From positions 31,681,956 through 31,745,955 of the forward strand of contig CM048851.1 of the NCBI GenBank assembly GCA_026545225.1: 64,000 bases of DNA. Direction: 5' to 3'. Both the position numbers and the translations under genes were made by a program. This DNA is from Cornus controversa. Taxonomy: Eukaryota > Streptophyta > Magnoliopsida > Cornales > Cornaceae. The notes under the pieces are model-generated. The model ran no database searches. It saw only the letters and a list, made by a program, of their open reading frames with translations, and had not been told where the DNA came from. Below are positions 60,501 to 64,000 of the stretch, piece by piece. The number at the start of each line of letters is the position of its first letter. Positions within the stretch are counted from its first letter, which is position 1.

Positions 60501-62299
60501 CTGCCGCTAACACTCCTCTTCTCGAAAATTTGTTTTTTGCTTCCGACCAAATTATACTTGAAAAATCTTTACCTAGGTCAAATTACGTAAACCTTCCTCT
60601 GTTTTCAGAAAGTGACAAAATACTCCATATATTATTTTGATAAATATGACTGAAACATTCCGATGTTTGACATATTGTTATTGGATTATAATTTCGTAAT
60701 TTTTCTTCACTAACACCTATGCTAAGTTTTTTCAATTTAAAAATGTGTGAAATGTCTATATTGCTCCCTTATATTTAATTATTTTCTAATATAAAAATAT
60801 GTCACAATCAAATTAACAAAAGTACCCCTAACTAATCACACCCCTCTTTCTCCGCAATGATACATATCCGACCCCTTTCTCTCTCCTCCCTCACTCTACC
60901 CAACAATCGACCTCAGTCTCTCCATACTTGCCTTTTTCCTTTTCTTTCTCTCTCTTCACCTCTCAGTTCTCTCTCGTTCTTCTTTGAAGCTTCCAATTAA
61001 ATATGCATATAGGTCTTTAATGGACACGGTGGTTTGTGCTTTATGGGTCTATGAAGAGGAGCTTCAGCTACCTCGTCACTGGTAGAGTTGTGGGTCTTTT
61101 TTTCGATGGTTGAAGATTCCGGCAATGAATAGTAGAGACCGTGTGTGATGGCTTTGGGTTAGTGCTCGCCTACTGTTACAGGTGGTGATGAAGATGATCA
61201 TATATGATCACAGGTGATGGTGATGGCCGGAATTGATGGCTTCCATGGTTGGCCTATAAAACATTCTTGTTACTTATTTGCACAATTCTTTAATTATTAA
61301 TTTAAGGATTTGACATATCTTGCATAATTAACAATTTCATCATTTATGAATTTGATATAAAAGATTACATCTCACTTAATCTCTTAATCAAAATCATTGT
61401 TTATAAGACAACCATATGATTTGATGTAAAATATTATTTTCTACTTAATCTTTTAATCAAAAAAATTAAAAGAGATCAAAAACTTTCAAGCTCAAATAGT
61501 TGCATCAAATAAACATTACTCAAGTAAAAGATTATTATTTTTACATCAAAGATGTACATATACCAATTAAGCATAAACAATGTTATTATCACTCAAATAC
61601 CATAGAATGTACAAAAGTGAGTTGAAAATATTTTTAAGAATTTACAATCTTAAAGGATAACTTTTTAAGATATCTTAAAAAATTTATGAAAATTTTGCAC
61701 AAGTTGTTAATTCAAATATAAGGTCATTAACATATACTTGAAGAATCAACACTTCTTTTCTATGGTCTTCATAATTAAGATGTTAAGTCTTGACTAAGAC
61801 CAATTGTTCATGACATAGTCACATAAACAAACCATCAGTTCGGATTTGCATCATTAATCCTCGAATAATTATATATTATGATTTTATGGAGAGTGGACAA
61901 ACTTCGAAATTTCTCCATTCCAATTCAAACCAAATGTGCAAAAACTTGATAATTTTATCTCTTTGAGATTCAACTTTAAATATTTTGGATTCTCTTACGA
62001 TTTATTTATTTCATCTTTAGAGTTTTCTATTGAGAAAATATTTTAACATAATCATATGCAATTTGCATAGATTCTTGATAACATTGAACATATTTTTCTA
62101 TTCAAATGAATAATCTCGATAAACACATATATCACTTAGGATATTTTAATCATTTAAATCATAGCATGTGTACCCAAGATAATCAACATTTAACATAGGG
62201 TGACTTCATTTATTTCCCTTTCAAAGAACTCTTTATTTTTAAAGCTTAAATCTTTTAATCCTAAAAGATTAAGATTTTTTAACATTCTTATCTAGAAGG
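60501..62299. other. Intergenic, no supported gene
   Basis: A CT-rich block at 60865-60985 resembles a gene leader and may be captured DNA in another TIR element starting near 60565 (GGTCAAATTACGTAAACC), but no partner end was found. From 61260 on the sequence is AT-rich and featureless. Confidence 0.45.
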
Positions 62300-63345
62300 A
62301 ATACTACTATGAGTGTGTCGGGAATGTGCTATTGAGATAGCTGGACGAAAACTTGAGTTTAACTTCATTCTTATCAAGATAACCAATATTATTCTCGGGA
62401 TGGATTGGTTGTCTGAGTTTTATGCCACCATAGATTATTTTAGGGGACGAGTGATAGTTTGTACGTCTGAGGGAGATTGCTTTTGTGTTGTGAGATATCA
62501 GAGTGATTTACATACTTCTTCATGTTATGGCAACAATCGGGATAGACAGAGAGAGGTAGAGTTTGTCATTGATCTTATACCTGGTACAACACCTATTTCA
62601 ATGGCACCAATGAAGTTGGTGGAATTGAAATGACAGTTAGATGACCTGAAGGCAAAGGGTTTTATTAGACCTAGTGCTTCACCGTGGGGAGCACCGGTGT
62701 TGTTTGCTACAAAGAATGATGGTTCTTTTAAATTATGCATTGATTGCCGAAAATTAAATTATGTGACAATCAAGAAAAAGTATCAATTACCGAGGATAGA
62801 TAACATATTCGATTAATTGAAGGTAGCTCATTACTTCTTCAATATTGATTTGAGGTTAGGTTATTACCAATTGAGGATAAGAGATAAGGATATTCATAAG
62901 ACAGCTCTCCGTACGCAGTATGGACATTATGAATTACTTGTGATGCCATTTGATTGACAAATATGCTAGTGGCATTTATAGATTTGATGAATCGTACATT
63001 CCATAAGTATCTGGACACTTTTGTAGTAGTGTTTGTGGATGACATACTCATGTACTCATCTTCAGAAGCGGAGCATGAGTGAAACTTGAGGACGGTGTTG
63101 TAGATTCTAAGAGAGCACCGATTGTATTCTAAATACGAAAAGTGCGAGTTTTGGCTCCAAGAGGTGAAATTCCTTAGATATGTTATTTCAGGAGGTGGAG
63201 TCTAGATCGATCCATCTAAGATTAAGGCCGTGATGAACTGAAAAATTTTGAAGAATGTGTTTGAGATTCGGAGTTTTCTCGGGTTAGCGGGCTACTATAG
63301 AAGGTTTGTGAAATACTTCCCAAGTATAGCTGTAGATATCCAAAA
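62300..63345 (+). mobile_element. Ty3/gypsy (chromovirus-like) pol fragment, broken
   Basis: Protease-end sequence (ILGMDWL, about 62390-62410) is followed by a linker and the reverse-transcriptase fingers and palm region (about 62640-63230). The start of the RNase H connection follows (FLGLAGYYRRFV near 63270). Gag, the rest of RNase H and the integrase are missing, so it is truncated at both ends. It carries many breaks and is an old fossil. Confidence 0.88.
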
Positions 63346-64000
63346 GAAAAATTTATTATTATTTATTTTTCAGAAATGGAATTATAAATGGAATTGCATA
63401 TGGTTTAAATGTAATTTACAAATGTTGAAATTTGTTTAGAGATTCGGAGAGTTTTATAGGTCATTCCACTCATTTTAAAATTTTGGATTATCGGGACCCA
63501 GGACGGGGGTTAGGTGGGTCTGAGAATCCAGATGTTTTTTCAAAAAATTTCATTTTTGGTTATAGACCAATTAGAATATTAGAAGAGATATAGAGTTTAT
63601 TTCAAAGCCATAGCCACTTTCAGATTCGAAAACGAAGGTCGAGAGGGTGCGTTAAGTGAACTAGGGGCGTTTTGGTCATTTTACACCCTAGGGTTTATAA
63701 ATTTCTGGAGTACAGATATTTACATCCACTTTCTCTCTCTAAAAGTCTGTATTTCTCTCTTCTTTCTTCCCTCTTAAGCTCTCTAGTTTATCTCTAAGTT
63801 TTGGAGGCCTTGAGGCTTGATTCAGAAGGTGCCGAACAAGGAAAGTTTTTTTTACCTAGCGAGTGCATCATTTTGAACCGAACAAAGTTAGGTTTGGACA
63901 AATTTTGAGTTGAAGGATTTGGAGTATAGCTTGAGATTTTATCTCTTGATGTAGGGGGTGTATGCTGTATCTTTCAATATAAGTTAAATTTCATGTTATA
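63346..64000. mobile_element. Probable LTR-retrotransposon LTR/leader sequence, running off the edge
   Basis: The sequence changes character after the pol fragment. It includes TTTGGTCATTTTACACCCTAGGGTTTATAAAT followed by a CT-rich region with TATA-like text, a layout common in Ty3/gypsy LTRs. Family and borders are not determined, and the partner LTR is outside the window. Confidence 0.35.

Overview
The window is nuclear DNA from a flowering plant, most likely a eudicot. The genome is AT-rich, genes are interrupted by introns with plant-type GT..AG junctions, and several gene families are plant-specific (group Ia bHLH, ATL RING-H2 ligase, phytocyanin, classical arabinogalactan protein). Most of the sequence between genes consists of dead or non-autonomous transposable elements. 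I recognise no rRNA, tRNA, CRISPR or bacterial-type feature.

Layout. 1-4692: a Ty1/copia LTR retrotransposon on the minus strand, running off the left edge. 5996-6805: a duplicated stretch with a small inverted-repeat transposon in one copy. 9116-10694 (+): a three-exon group Ia bHLH transcription factor. 13592-15808: three small inverted-repeat elements. 15973-22770: an old Ty3/gypsy element of Tat type with long tandem arrays near its 3' end and another LTR-like insert in gag. 22960-25600: a hAT remnant holding two Mutator-like (MULE) insertions. 28399-30903: a Tourist-type MITE and a MULE that may carry gene sequence. 31105-33465: a tandemly amplified TRIM-like repeat. 34014-35009 (-): an intronless ATL RING-H2 ubiquitin ligase. 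38602-39792 (+): a five-exon gene for a probable plastid membrane protein of unknown role. 42582-45997 (+): a six-exon coiled-coil protein gene. 47701-47946: a near-perfect long hairpin. 48978-49999 (+): a phytocyanin gene with a palindromic intron. 50193-52333: nested MULEs, one of which carries an open fragment of a PERK receptor-kinase gene. 53970-54770: a broken PIF/Harbinger transposase. 57490-57701: a MULE-type MITE. 58655-59050 (-): a classical arabinogalactan protein. 62300-64000: gypsy remnants.

The six likely host genes are independent units on both strands. There is a loose theme between 48.9 and 59.1 kb: the phytocyanin, the captured PERK ectodomain and the AGP are all Pro/Ser/Thr-rich cell-surface proteins. 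The strongest discovery candidates are the PERK-bearing Pack-MULE, the 98-bp-arm hairpin, and the inverted amplification in the phytocyanin intron. Exon boundaries were set by hand from splice sites, reading frame and family resemblance. No database search was possible.
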